From contig CP046179.1 of the NCBI GenBank assembly GCA_014075275.1, positions 1,063,932 to 1,127,931 on the forward strand: DNA of 64,000 nt, written 5' to 3'. The notes beneath the pieces were generated by a model. That model searched no databases. It was given only the letters and a program-made list of their open reading frames with translations, and had not been told where the DNA came from. Numbering within the stretch: the stretch's first letter is position 1; the number at the start of each line of letters is the position of its first letter. Of this stretch, positions 29,103-37,925 are shown one piece after another. Origin of the DNA: Boseongicola sp. (lineage in GTDB: Bacteria > Pseudomonadota > Alphaproteobacteria > Rhodobacterales > Rhodobacteraceae). Position numbers and translations under genes: made by a program.

Positions 29103-29762
29103 TCAGTATTGAGCGTTCTCGGCTGTCAGCATGCGTAATCCCTGCACCACATCATTGCGAACCGCCACGCGCAATCGCGGCTCGTCACCGGCGCTTAGCG
29201 CTGCCAGGATCAATCGGTGATGTGCCGAAACGTCCGTACGCTGCAATCGGCCGTATAATTTGCGCATTGTTGGCCCCATTTGAAGCCATACCGTTTCAGC
29301 CGTCGCCAACATCGCCGGCGCCTGCGCCCGTAAATACATCGTTCGATGAAACTCCAGATTTCGCCGCATGTAAGAAACGGCGTCTCCTTTGACCACTGCT
29401 TCCGAAATTGCCTGATTGATCGTCGTCAACCTGTCAATCAGCGCCATATGCGCCCTCGGCAACGCACGCGAAGCCAGTTCCGGTTCAATCAAAGCCCTTA
29501 AAGACGCCAATTCTTCGATCCGATCATTGGACAGTTCCGGCGTCGATACACGCCCCGACGAAGATAACGACAACGCACCTTCCGCAACCAAGCGTCTTAT
29601 CGCTTCCCGGGCGGGAGTCATTGATACTCCAAACTCTTTGCCGATGCCGCGCAATGTCAGCGCAGTTCCCGGGTCAATCTCCCCCAACATCACGCGACTA
29701 CGAAGCTGTCGATAGACGCGGTCATGCGCGGCAGGAAGCGGATCATTTGGACGGCTTAGCAT
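29103..29762 (-). CDS. GntR-family regulator, FCD/FadR subgroup
   Basis: 219 residues. The winged helix (residues 12-75) includes LRGIGKEFGVSMTPAREAIRRL, and the C-terminal all-helical FCD domain has the usual acidic and His residues for metal or ligand binding (EFHRTMYLRA, HHRLILAAL). No target gene is adjacent; its neighbours are convergent or separately transcribed. Confidence 0.88.
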   Translation of the reverse strand: MLSRPNDPLPAAHDRVYRQLRSRVMLGEIDPGTALTLRGIGKEFGVSMTPAREAIRRLVAEGALSLSSSGRVSTPELSNDRIEELASLRALIEPELASRALPRAHMALIDRLTTINQAISEAVVKGDAVSYMRRNLEFHRTMYLRAQAPAMLATAETVWLQMGPTMRKLYGRLQRTDVSAHHRLILAALSAGDEPRLRVAVRNDVVQGLRMLTAENAQY

Positions 29763-29794
29763 GGCCGAGTGTGATCACAGAATTTCATACAAAG

Positions 29795-30490
29795 TCAATC
29801 GAACCGGTATCGGTGTAGATCTGGGCCGTCTGTTCCGAGCCACGCCTTCCATCGGCGATACTCCGGAGCCAACTCCGCGACGAGATTCCAAAATGTTGCC
29901 GAGTGGTTCATCTGGTCCAGATGCGCAACTTCATGGGCAACGACATAATCCAACACCTCTGGTGGTGCCAAAATCAGACGCCAGGAAAACATCAGATTAC
30001 CCTCACTCGAACACGACCCCCAACGCGACCTCGGATCGCGCATCGTGATTCGGTTGGCAGACCGGCCTATTTTCGCTGCGTAATGCTCCACATGTTCTTC
30101 GCAACGTTTCCGAGCCTCCGCCTCTAGGCAGGTTTTCAGCGCCGCAGCAGTCTTTGCGGGCGGAGCCTCAACAATACCGTCGCACAACATCGCCACCCGT
30201 CTCAGTCCGGCTTTCACCTGAACCCGACGACCCTCAACCATCAATTCGCTGCCTATTCCAACTTGCTCTGTCGGTGCGACCGACTGCTGGGCCTCGGCCA
30301 CCCAAGCGGCCTTTTCTTTCAGGAAATCCACGGCCACACGGTCGCGGATCTGCCGTGGAAGTGTCAGGGTCACCTTTCCGTCCAAACGGGACACGCGCAG
30401 CGTCATTCGCCGGGCTCGTGCCGAGCGTTTAACAACCACCCCCTCAAGCCCAGCCATATCGGCTACTGCATTTGACATCCTGCTTGGCAA
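29795..30490 (-). CDS. YgjP-like metallopeptidase (DUF45)
   Basis: 231 residues. The zinc-peptidase motif is VVAHEVAHLDQMNHSATFW (HExxH plus a downstream His), after the conserved RDPRSRWGSCSS block. The family is widespread in alphaproteobacteria; its natural substrate is not known. ATGs at 30478 and 30457 are possible alternative starts. Confidence 0.87.
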   Translation of the reverse strand: MPSRMSNAVADMAGLEGVVVKRSARARRMTLRVSRLDGKVTLTLPRQIRDRVAVDFLKEKAAWVAEAQQSVAPTEQVGIGSELMVEGRRVQVKAGLRRVAMLCDGIVEAPPAKTAAALKTCLEAEARKRCEEHVEHYAAKIGRSANRITMRDPRSRWGSCSSEGNLMFSWRLILAPPEVLDYVVAHEVAHLDQMNHSATFWNLVAELAPEYRRWKAWLGTDGPDLHRYRFD

Positions 30491-30627
30491 CCCTAACCAT
30501 TTTCCTGCTCTTGATCGCGACGTTACAGCAACCTATCCCACCGACAACCCAAAAGCCTTTGACAGTCCCGCGCACATATGGCAGTTGGCGCGGCATTCCA
30601 CGGAAATCCTGCGAAAAAGGGAAACCC

Positions 30628-30954
30628 ATGCCGAAGGAAGAATGGGGCACAAAACGCCTTTGCCCAACAACCGGCCGACGCTTTTACGATCTGAACGCCA
30701 ACCCGATCGTCAGTCCTTATACTGGCGAAGTGGTGAACATCGACACAGGCAAGGCAACCCGCACAATGGTTGCCGACAAGCCCGATGCCGAAACCAAAAA
30801 GAAAGAGGACGCCGTCGAAGAGGACGTCGTTCTGGAAGACGACGATGACTCAGATGTCGATCTGGGCGATGACGTTCTCGATGATGACGACGACAACGAC
30901 GATGTTTCGCTGGACGAAATTGCCGACGTTGCAAGCAGCGACGACGATAGCTGA
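30628..30954 (+). CDS. FYDLN-acid family protein (TIGR02300)
   Basis: 108 residues from the ATG at 30628. The N-terminus is the family signature, EEWGTKRLCPTTGRRFYDLN, and the C-terminal half is almost entirely Asp/Glu. The family is alphaproteobacterial and of unknown function. It is divergent from the YgjP-like gene and lies upstream of tRNA-Ala. Confidence 0.88.
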   Translation: MPKEEWGTKRLCPTTGRRFYDLNANPIVSPYTGEVVNIDTGKATRTMVADKPDAETKKKEDAVEEDVVLEDDDDSDVDLGDDVLDDDDDNDDVSLDEIADVASSDDDS

Positions 30955-30998
30955 TTTCGATTTTTGACTTGCAGTGAAACTGCGAAATCAGTAATTCA

Positions 30999-31023
30999 CG
31001 CGGGCAGGCAACGACTGCCCGCG
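30999..31023. terminator. Hairpin between the FYDLN gene and tRNA-Ala
   Basis: CGCGGGCAG (30999-31007) pairs with CTGCCCGCG (31015-31023), loop 7 bases. There is no T run, so its role as a terminator is doubtful; it may isolate the tRNA. Confidence 0.45.
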
Positions 31024-31028
31024 AAGAT

Positions 31029-31104
<76 letters not shown>

Positions 31105-31295
31105 TTACTTCAAACGATGTTTAGTATATCTTAGAATGGGTTAGACGGTACTTCGCTACCTCTTTCCCATACGGTCACCATTCTACATGCAGTCTCGGGT
31201 CACCATCGGGTCATCTGTGAAATTTGAACTTCACCGAAAGAACGGCCCATTGCCGACCTTGAACATTGTGTTCAAATGCTGCGATCGCAGCCCGC

Positions 31296-31314
31296 ATTGC
31301 GGCCATTCGCTGCT
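31296..31314. repeat. Dispersed CATTCGCTGC intergenic motif, copy 1
   Basis: ATTGCGGCCATTCGCTGCT. Related motifs occur at 35840-35870 and 47588-47613. All three are in non-coding DNA of the accessory region. Confidence 0.5.
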
Positions 31315-31350
31315 AGCGAAGCAGTTGCGCGTGTTGCGTAACAGAGGCGA

Positions 31351-32961
31351 ATGCGAGAACATGAAGCGACAATGCAAAAGCAAAATGCCAATATTATCGC
31401 TTTTGGTTCTTTCGAAATTGACCTCCGCCGCATGGAACTGCGGGATAACGGAGAGCGCATTGAAATTGAGCCGCAAGTCTTCGACTTAATCACCTATTTT
31501 GCGCAGCATCCAGGGCGGGTGCTTAATCGCGACGAGATAATCGACGCGATTTGGGGCGGGCGCATCGTGTCTGACGCGGCGATATCGACCAAGATAAAAT
31601 CCGCTCGCAAGGCGCTAGGAGATGACGGTGCGCGCCAAGACATAATCAAGACTATTCCGCGGAAGGGATTTTTGTTCGTTCCCGATGCGCCCCTTGGTGA
31701 TCGGGCGGTTGAAGAGAAACGCAAAGGCCAGGGCTTTGCCGCACCCAAGGCAACAGATGAAGGAGGTCAACGACCGTCGATTGTCGTTCTTCCGTTCAAA
31801 AACCTCTCTGGCGACCCGGAGCAATCCTATTTCTCTGACGGCATCGCTGAAGACGTGATTACCGACCTGTCGCGTTACTCGGAACTTAAAGTCATTGCCC
31901 GACAGTCCGCCTTTGCCTTTCATGAGCGCGCAGGCACTGCTTTGGATTTTGCGATGGAGCTTGGCGTGGCGTATTTGGTCGAAGGCAGCGTGCGACGATC
32001 GGCAAATAGGGTGCGGATTTCTGCGCAGCTTGTTGACGTATCGTCTGCAGAAACGCTTTGGGCTGAGAAGTTCGACAGGCGGGTTGAAGATGTTCTTGAT
32101 GTACAAGAAGAGGCCGCCACCGTTATTGTCAACATTCTCGCCGGCAAGGTCCAGCAGCGCCATTATCGACGCGTGCTTGGCAATGGAGAGCGATCGACGT
32201 CTGCCTATGACCATGCCCTGAAGGCTCAGCAGCATATGTGGCGCTTCTCGAAAATAGGCATGGTGCTGGCCCGACAGGAGGCAGAGAAAGCGGTTCAGTT
32301 GGACCCGCATCTGGCCCGTGCGCATGCCACTTTGGCGTGGGCGTGTCATGTCCAAGCCACAAACGGGTGGCACTTAAACATAGATGAAGCGTTTGAGCGA
32401 GCGCTGTCCTCTTCTCAAGCGGCCGTTGAAGCCGATGCCAATGAACCGTGGGGGTACAATATCCTGGGCCTGTCGTATTGGTGGAACAATGAGAAGCCCG
32501 ATTTCGATCGCGCCGACGATGTGATCAGGCGTTCGATTAGCCTCAATCCATCAAACGCTCATTTTTACGCGCATTTGGGGGCTATGCTGCCCTACATGGG
32601 GCGCGGCGATGAGGCCATTAAAGAACTGGACTGCGCGATGCAATTTAATCCGCTTTATCCAGCCATGTATCTCGAGCACCGGTCACGCGCGCATTTCGTC
32701 GAAGGACGTTACGAAGAATCCCTCGCTGATGCGCAACGGGCTGCTGTTGAGTTGCCGACACTTGCGCATGTGTTAGCGCTGCTTGCTGTAGGGTACGAAA
32801 AGCTTGGGCGTCATGACCAAGCTGTTCAAACAGTTTCTGAGCTCAACAGAGCTAGCCCTGACTTCAGCGTAGGGTTCGTTCGCCGGACGGTTCCCTACGC
32901 GCAAGATGCGCATCGCGATGAATTGTGCGATCTGTTGGCGAAGGCCGGCTTGGTGGAATAA
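31351..32961 (+). CDS. Winged-helix (Trans_reg_C) regulator with TolB-like and TPR regions
   Basis: 536 residues. Residues 15-110 form an OmpR/CadC-type DNA-binding domain (FGSFEIDLRRMELRDNG, IKTIPRKGFLFV). Then comes the segment SIVVLPFKNLSGDPEQSYF leading into a TolB N-like domain, common in adenylate-cyclase-type regulators, and from about residue 300 a set of TPR repeats. There is no cyclase domain and no membrane span, so it is a cytoplasmic regulator with a protein-binding tail. AGAGGCG before the ATG supports this start. Its targets may be the following sulfotransferase-OsmC-monooxygenase genes. Confidence 0.85.
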   Translation: MREHEATMQKQNANIIAFGSFEIDLRRMELRDNGERIEIEPQVFDLITYFAQHPGRVLNRDEIIDAIWGGRIVSDAAISTKIKSARKALGDDGARQDIIKTIPRKGFLFVPDAPLGDRAVEEKRKGQGFAAPKATDEGGQRPSIVVLPFKNLSGDPEQSYFSDGIAEDVITDLSRYSELKVIARQSAFAFHERAGTALDFAMELGVAYLVEGSVRRSANRVRISAQLVDVSSAETLWAEKFDRRVEDVLDVQEEAATVIVNILAGKVQQRHYRRVLGNGERSTSAYDHALKAQQHMWRFSKIGMVLARQEAEKAVQLDPHLARAHATLAWACHVQATNGWHLNIDEAFERALSSSQAAVEADANEPWGYNILGLSYWWNNEKPDFDRADDVIRRSISLNPSNAHFYAHLGAMLPYMGRGDEAIKELDCAMQFNPLYPAMYLEHRSRAHFVEGRYEESLADAQRAAVELPTLAHVLALLAVGYEKLGRHDQAVQTVSELNRASPDFSVGFVRRTVPYAQDAHRDELCDLLAKAGLVE

Positions 32962-33177
32962 GAATCTTTCGTATTTCGGCGCATCCAGCTCATGAATTGC
33001 ACCTACGAACCTGACTCGTGTCTTAATCAAGCACCAAGAACTATAAAAAATTCTTAGATAACAAATTTATAAGCTAAAAATCAGAAAAAAACATGAAAAC
33101 CTCAAGGCCAGCACAAGCGGCTCAGATCTGACTGCGGCAAAGTCCACGCATCGAAAAACGATGTAAGGAAATTGGAA

Positions 33178-33810
33178 ATGACATTGTCAGTATTAGGATT
33201 GGGTTTCGGGCGCACCGGAACCGAGTCACTGAAAAAGGCGCTCGAAATTTTAGGCTGCGGCCCATGCTATCACATGTTCGAAGTGCTACCGCATCAAAAC
33301 CGCGTAGATGAATGGGTTTCGCTGGTTCAAGGCAAGACGCCTGATTGGGACAAGACTTTCGCGGGCTATCACGCGAGCGTCGATTGGCCCGGCGCTTTTT
33401 TCTGGCGCGAACTGGCTGAGCATTACGGCGACGCAAAGTTCATTCTGACAACACGGGAACCTGAGCGTTGGTATGATAGCATGGCGAAAACAATTCTGCC
33501 TTTGCTTCGCGAGACGGCGGTCGATCCGAACTCACTGGCTAACCAGATGTTCATTTCTCGCACCTTCGGCGGCGATATCGACGACCGCGACAATGTGATC
33601 GAGACATTCCTGCGACACAATGCTGCGGTCAAGGCCGCAATTCCGTCCGATCAACTCTTAGAGTTGGAGGTCGGCGCAGGGTGGGATCCGCTATGTGCGT
33701 TCCTTGGAATCGACGTTCCCGATGTCCCTTATCCCTGGGGCAACCGGGCCGACGAATTCGTCGACAATATCGACCGCGCCCAGGCGCAGCGAGAGGCCGT
33801 CTTGGCCTAA
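33178..33810 (+). CDS. Sulfotransferase family protein
   Basis: 210 residues from the ATG at 33178. The PAPS-binding 5' loop is GLGFGRTGTESLKKALE, and the 3'-phosphate motif is probably ILTTREPERWYDSM. The sequence is of the Sulfotransferase_4 type, which is found in both eukaryotes and marine bacteria. It would move sulfate from PAPS to a small acceptor that cannot be predicted. Confidence 0.82.
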   Translation: MTLSVLGLGFGRTGTESLKKALEILGCGPCYHMFEVLPHQNRVDEWVSLVQGKTPDWDKTFAGYHASVDWPGAFFWRELAEHYGDAKFILTTREPERWYDSMAKTILPLLRETAVDPNSLANQMFISRTFGGDIDDRDNVIETFLRHNAAVKAAIPSDQLLELEVGAGWDPLCAFLGIDVPDVPYPWGNRADEFVDNIDRAQAQREAVLA

Positions 33811-33926
33811 GCATCTCAATCCCGAATCTCGCCAGGCACTCCCGCCTGGCGATCCATCGCTCGAGCTTGATGACAAGTCAGGCAAACAACTTGGCCATTT
33901 GAGGCCGCACCAACTGGAGAAACAAC

Positions 33927-34493
33927 ATGGAACATACAACTCTGACCAAACCCGTCAACAATGGTGTCAACGTCGAAGCCCTTTTGGGTGCACGCGAAGC
34001 GCTGACCCAAGCCCCACCCGCCGCACAGTTCACCTGGCGCGCGAATTGTGAATGGCTTGATGGGGCGCATAGCCGCTCGACCATCAACGGATTTTTCGGC
34101 CTTGGAGAAGATCAAACGCGCGACGAGGTTTTCGCCGTCGAAAGCGATCACCCGGCGCTGTTTGCAGCCTCGGACAATGCCGCAACGCCTCTCGAGATTG
34201 TCCTTGCGGCCCTGGCCAGCTGCCTGACTGGCGGCGTTGCCTCCATTGCTCAGCATCGCGGCGTTCAACTGAATTCGGTGCAGGTCGAAGTTGAGGGCGA
34301 CATGGACATGTCCGGTGTTCTGGGGATCGACCCGGACGTGCGCAACGGCTTCAACGCAATTCGGGTAAAGTTCCACATCGACGCCGATGCGACGCCCGAG
34401 GAAATCGCGGGCATCGTCTCACAGTCGCAAAAGCGCTCAGCGATCTACGATGTCATCACCAACCCCAGCAACGTTCGCACGTCGATTGCGTGA
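33927..34493 (+). CDS. OsmC family protein
   Basis: 188 residues. The OsmC/Ohr fold is indicated by TPLEIVLAALASCLTGGVASIA, with one conserved cysteine in the central helix, and the C-terminal strand-rich part. Ohr proteins use two cysteines to reduce organic peroxides; I see only one clear candidate, so it is a general OsmC rather than Ohr. It precedes the flavin monooxygenase by a 57-base gap that holds a hairpin. Confidence 0.83.
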   Translation: MEHTTLTKPVNNGVNVEALLGAREALTQAPPAAQFTWRANCEWLDGAHSRSTINGFFGLGEDQTRDEVFAVESDHPALFAASDNAATPLEIVLAALASCLTGGVASIAQHRGVQLNSVQVEVEGDMDMSGVLGIDPDVRNGFNAIRVKFHIDADATPEEIAGIVSQSQKRSAIYDVITNPSNVRTSIA

Positions 34494-34504
34494 ACCAAAA
34501 CGGT

Positions 34505-34529
34505 GGCGGTGCCCAAAAACGGCGCCGCC
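34505..34529 (+). other. Hairpin between osmC-like and monooxygenase genes
   Basis: GGCGGTGCC (34505-34513) pairs with GGCGCCGCC (34521-34529), loop CAAAAAC. It is followed by CCAAAAAAGG and then the next gene's ribosome site. It may set the relative expression of the two genes. Confidence 0.4.
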
Positions 34530-34550
34530 CCAAAAAAGGAAACATCCGCC

Positions 34551-35777
34551 ATGAAACGCACAACCGCCGTCATAATCGGAGCAGGGCAATCAGGCCTCGC
34601 GATGAGCTTTGAGCTGATGAACAGAGGCATCGACCACATCATCCTCGAGCGTGGCGAAGTCGCCAACTCCTGGCGTCACGAGCGTTGGGACAGCCTCCGA
34701 CTGTTAACACCAAATCGGATGAACAACCTTCCCGGCGTACCGTATGACGGGCCGGACAACGACGGGTTCATGAGCGTTTCTGAATTGATCGATCGTTTCG
34801 ACGCCTGCCTCAAAAAGACGGCCTTTCCAGTCCAATTGGGGACGACTGTGCTTTCGGTCAAACCACTCTCGTCAGGGTATATCGTTCAAACTGACCAGGG
34901 CACAATCGAGGCAAAAATCGTGGTTATGGCCACGGGCGCCAACGTGCACCCCAAGATTCCGGCATTTTCGCATGCTTTCCCAAAAGACATCGTCCAAACG
35001 AACCCGCTTCATTACAAGCGCCCATCTGATTTACCCCATGGTAAGACCCTAGTTGTCGGCGCCTCGGCCTCAGGACTGCAACTGGCAAAGGAGTTACAAT
35101 GTTCTGGTCGGCAGGTGACGTTGGCGGTTGGCAATCACACCCGAATGCCGAGGAGCTATCGCGGCAGTGATATCCTTGAGTGGATGGCGCGGATCGGCGT
35201 TACAAACACTCTCTATTCGGACGCGCCTGACATCGATCGGTTAAGGCGTCTGCCATCGCCATCGTTGACCGCAAACGAAAGTTTGGATCTGAACAAACTT
35301 CAAGAGCTTGGGGTTGAACTTGTCGGACGCTGCGTAGGCCTGGAAGATGGACGCGTGCAATTTTCGGGCAGCCTCGCCAATATCTGCGCATCTGCTGACT
35401 TAAAGATGGCTCGCTTGCTTGCGTCGATTGATGCCTACGAGAGCGCACACACGCACGATGGAATCCACGGCACACCGCTGCCGCCGGCGCCGACACTTCT
35501 GCCAGATGACCCAAGGCTTAGCATCGACCTCGCACAAGAGGGCTATGCCTCGATTCTCTGGGCAACAGGGTTCACGCCAAATTTCAGTTGGCTTCGTGCG
35601 CCCTACTTTGACCGCAAAGGACAGCTTCTACACGACGGAGGGGTCGTGGCCCAAGGCCTCTATGTGATGGGTCTGCCATATATGCGCTATCGGCGTTCGA
35701 CCTTGTTACACGGTGCAAGCAGCGATGCTGCGGAATTGGCCAACCACATGCAACATGGACTTTTTAAAGCAGCCTAG
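34551..35777 (+). CDS. Flavin-dependent monooxygenase (CzcO/YUCCA-like NAD(P)-binding oxidoreductase)
   Basis: 408 residues from the ATG at 34551, which has an AAAGGAAA ribosome site. Two dinucleotide folds are seen: VIIGAGQSGLAMSFELMNRG for FAD and LVVGASASGLQLAKEL for NADPH. LERGEVANSWRHERWDSLRL and ATGFTPNFSWL are typical of the group. It would hydroxylate or oxygenate an organic substrate; neighbours (sulfotransferase, OsmC) do not define it. Confidence 0.86.
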   Translation: MKRTTAVIIGAGQSGLAMSFELMNRGIDHIILERGEVANSWRHERWDSLRLLTPNRMNNLPGVPYDGPDNDGFMSVSELIDRFDACLKKTAFPVQLGTTVLSVKPLSSGYIVQTDQGTIEAKIVVMATGANVHPKIPAFSHAFPKDIVQTNPLHYKRPSDLPHGKTLVVGASASGLQLAKELQCSGRQVTLAVGNHTRMPRSYRGSDILEWMARIGVTNTLYSDAPDIDRLRRLPSPSLTANESLDLNKLQELGVELVGRCVGLEDGRVQFSGSLANICASADLKMARLLASIDAYESAHTHDGIHGTPLPPAPTLLPDDPRLSIDLAQEGYASILWATGFTPNFSWLRAPYFDRKGQLLHDGGVVAQGLYVMGLPYMRYRRSTLLHGASSDAAELANHMQHGLFKAA

Positions 35778-35839
35778 ATGCAATGGTCAGACATCAACGG
35801 CCCAAAGCCGCCGTCCGTCGAAGGCGAATTTTGCTGCAC

Positions 35840-35870
35840 CGCGGCTCGCCATAGTAGACATTCGCTGCGA
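35840..35870. repeat. Dispersed CATTCGCTGC intergenic motif, copy 2
   Basis: CGCGGCTCGCC followed by ATAGTAGACATTCGCTGCGA in the 239-base gap between two convergent genes. It resembles the copies near 31300 and 47600. No gene is seen in this gap. Confidence 0.5.
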
Positions 35871-36016
35871 GTGCAAAATCTTTAGACGTTCGAATTCACA
35901 CAACCGGGACAAACCGGGCTTTCACCGTCCGAAATTGAACGGAAGCTCTTGTCCGATTGCGTTTACAGCGCAGAGCAACAATCGACGTTACCATCTGACA
36001 ACGCCGGCGATCGCGC

Positions 36017-36769
36017 TCAGATCGGGCGCATGATCTCATCCAAGTCTGTCCAGGCGTCAAATCCAGACACGGGCTTTCTTTCGGGAAAGGGAAACCGCTC
36101 TTTGTCAGGTTTCTGGCCGGACCTTACAGTTTGGACTGCGGCGGCGATGGCATTTTCCAGAGGGTCTATGACGCGATTTGCCGGCCAATCCAGCGCATCG
36201 GCCGTATCGGGCGCATAGCCAAGCATGCCAGTACACCCAAACACGATTGAACCGGCCCCGTCCCGGTCACGTGCGAGGCGCGCGGCTTCTACAGTTGCCG
36301 CGATTGCGTCCTCGCGCGAATTTTCCAAAGCCAAGACGCTCACGCCAATGCCAATAACCGAGGCCAGCTTGGACGACAGGCCAAGGCCCGCAGCAAGACG
36401 CTGAAACGCGTGTTCCTGACGTTGCAGGACCGTCACAACCGAGAAGCGGCCAAACTCTGCTGCTGTTGTAATACCTGCTTCCCCGCAGCCAATTACCGGA
36501 AACGACACCGCTTCCCGTGCGGCTTCCAGCGCCGGGTCGAGCATACAATCGATGACGACGGCATCGACCCCATCGGCCTGGGCCCTACACGCGGCGTCCA
36601 CGACGCCGGGACCAGCGAGGACTTCATCAACGGCCGACTCGACAGATGCCGGCCCGCGCTCAAGGGTCACCTGCGAGAGCACCACGCCATCCGGTGCAAG
36701 TGCGTCAATCGCATCTGCGTCCCTAAAGCCCTTGGTGATGATCGGGGTTATGATGCGAATGTGCGTCAT
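36017..36769 (-). CDS. Asp/Glu/hydantoin racemase family protein
   Basis: 250 residues from the ATG at 36769. Paired cysteines of the racemase fold are in VIDCMLDP and FGCTGMLGY, with VIGCGEAG between them. The family includes hydantoin and aspartate racemases and decarboxylases. It is the last gene of the minus-strand block and follows DUF917 and a hydantoinase-like protein, a combination that suggests work on a chiral cyclic amide or amino acid. Confidence 0.83.
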   Translation of the reverse strand: MTHIRIITPIITKGFRDADAIDALAPDGVVLSQVTLERGPASVESAVDEVLAGPGVVDAACRAQADGVDAVVIDCMLDPALEAAREAVSFPVIGCGEAGITTAAEFGRFSVVTVLQRQEHAFQRLAAGLGLSSKLASVIGIGVSVLALENSREDAIAATVEAARLARDRDGAGSIVFGCTGMLGYAPDTADALDWPANRVIDPLENAIAAAVQTVRSGQKPDKERFPFPERKPVSGFDAWTDLDEIMRPI

Positions 36770-36815
36770 GGCGTTTCCAATGCCGAAGCCAGGCACGGGC
36801 GGGGCGCAATGGCGA

Positions 36816-37925
36816 TCACTGCTCCCCGTTCCATGCCAAGTCTTCCAGCCTGACGAAAGGATCGGGAATCTTCGACGCCTTGGGTCCAATCACCTCAATG
36901 GCTTGCTCAGAACGCATCTCTTCAGTCGCAGCAACTCCGATCACCTTGACACGCTGGCCGTATCGCAGGGTCTCAGCCGTGATCGCCTCGCCGGTTTCGC
37001 GGTCGAGTATGAAAAGAAGGTCAGGAACGATGGCCACGGTTTTCCCGTTGAGCTTGGCCAGCGAGTATTCGTTCCGGAAGGACACGAACAATTCGTCGTC
37101 ACTGTCGCCCGACGACATGGTGACACTGCCAACAGTCCAGCCTTCATCGGTGCCACGGATCACGTCTTGAACCTTGCCATCAAAAAGCACGCGCGCGAAC
37201 CGAGGTGGATCGGATGTCGCGAAGTAATTCGCCAGGCCCTCGCAGATGTCTTCCTTGCCAGCCACCCGCAATTCGCGGACGGTCCGCCCGATATCGACGG
37301 CAAGCGACACTGTGCGCGGCACGCAGGTTCGACGCACTTCTTCACCGGTCATCGCGTAACTCGCGACCTGTGCGATCCCACCCATTTTCACACAGACCGC
37401 GCGGCCATAGACCTCGGTGCGCAGGGCATTGTCGGTCTCTAGTACAATGGTGTTTTCAAAGTCGTCGGCCATCACGAAAGGCGAACAGTTGACACCGTAG
37501 ATGTTGAAGGTCGTCATCTGGAATTCCGGGAAAGCCCGTCCCATTCCGTCGCCGTCGATCACCGGCAGTCCCATTTGCGCCGCAACGACAAGCGGAAGCG
37601 TGGCGTTGATGCCGCCAGCCTCAAGCGGGATGATGGCATTGAATTTCCGGCCCAGCTCTTTTTCGATCTTTCGCATCGCCGTGATGGTCGACTGAGCGTT
37701 CGGCAGTTTCTCTACGAAAACTGTCGGCGCGCCCATGCAAGCGACACTGATCGCGAACATGTCATCGGGAACATCGTCAGGGTCGATCAGATCAATGCCA
37801 CCGCATTTGACCAGTTCCTGTTCCAGCATCAGCCGGCCGACGTATGGGTCGCCGCCGCCGCCAGTTCCAAGGATCGCCGTGCCGCGAATGAAATCATAAA
37901 GGTTTTCCATCGTGATCCGGGTCAT
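36816..37925 (-). CDS. DUF917 family protein
   Basis: 369 residues. The N-terminus has the family's GTAILGTGGGGDPYVGR, and IPLEAGGINATLPLVVAAQ and DGDGMGRAFPEFQM follow. DUF917 proteins usually sit next to hydantoinase/oxoprolinase A proteins, and they do here: the start overlaps the stop of the hydantoinase-like gene (ATGA). They probably form a complex. The reaction is unknown. Confidence 0.88.
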   Translation of the reverse strand: MTRITMENLYDFIRGTAILGTGGGGDPYVGRLMLEQELVKCGGIDLIDPDDVPDDMFAISVACMGAPTVFVEKLPNAQSTITAMRKIEKELGRKFNAIIPLEAGGINATLPLVVAAQMGLPVIDGDGMGRAFPEFQMTTFNIYGVNCSPFVMADDFENTIVLETDNALRTEVYGRAVCVKMGGIAQVASYAMTGEEVRRTCVPRTVSLAVDIGRTVRELRVAGKEDICEGLANYFATSDPPRFARVLFDGKVQDVIRGTDEGWTVGSVTMSSGDSDDELFVSFRNEYSLAKLNGKTVAIVPDLLFILDRETGEAITAETLRYGQRVKVIGVAATEEMRSEQAIEVIGPKASKIPDPFVRLEDLAWNGEQ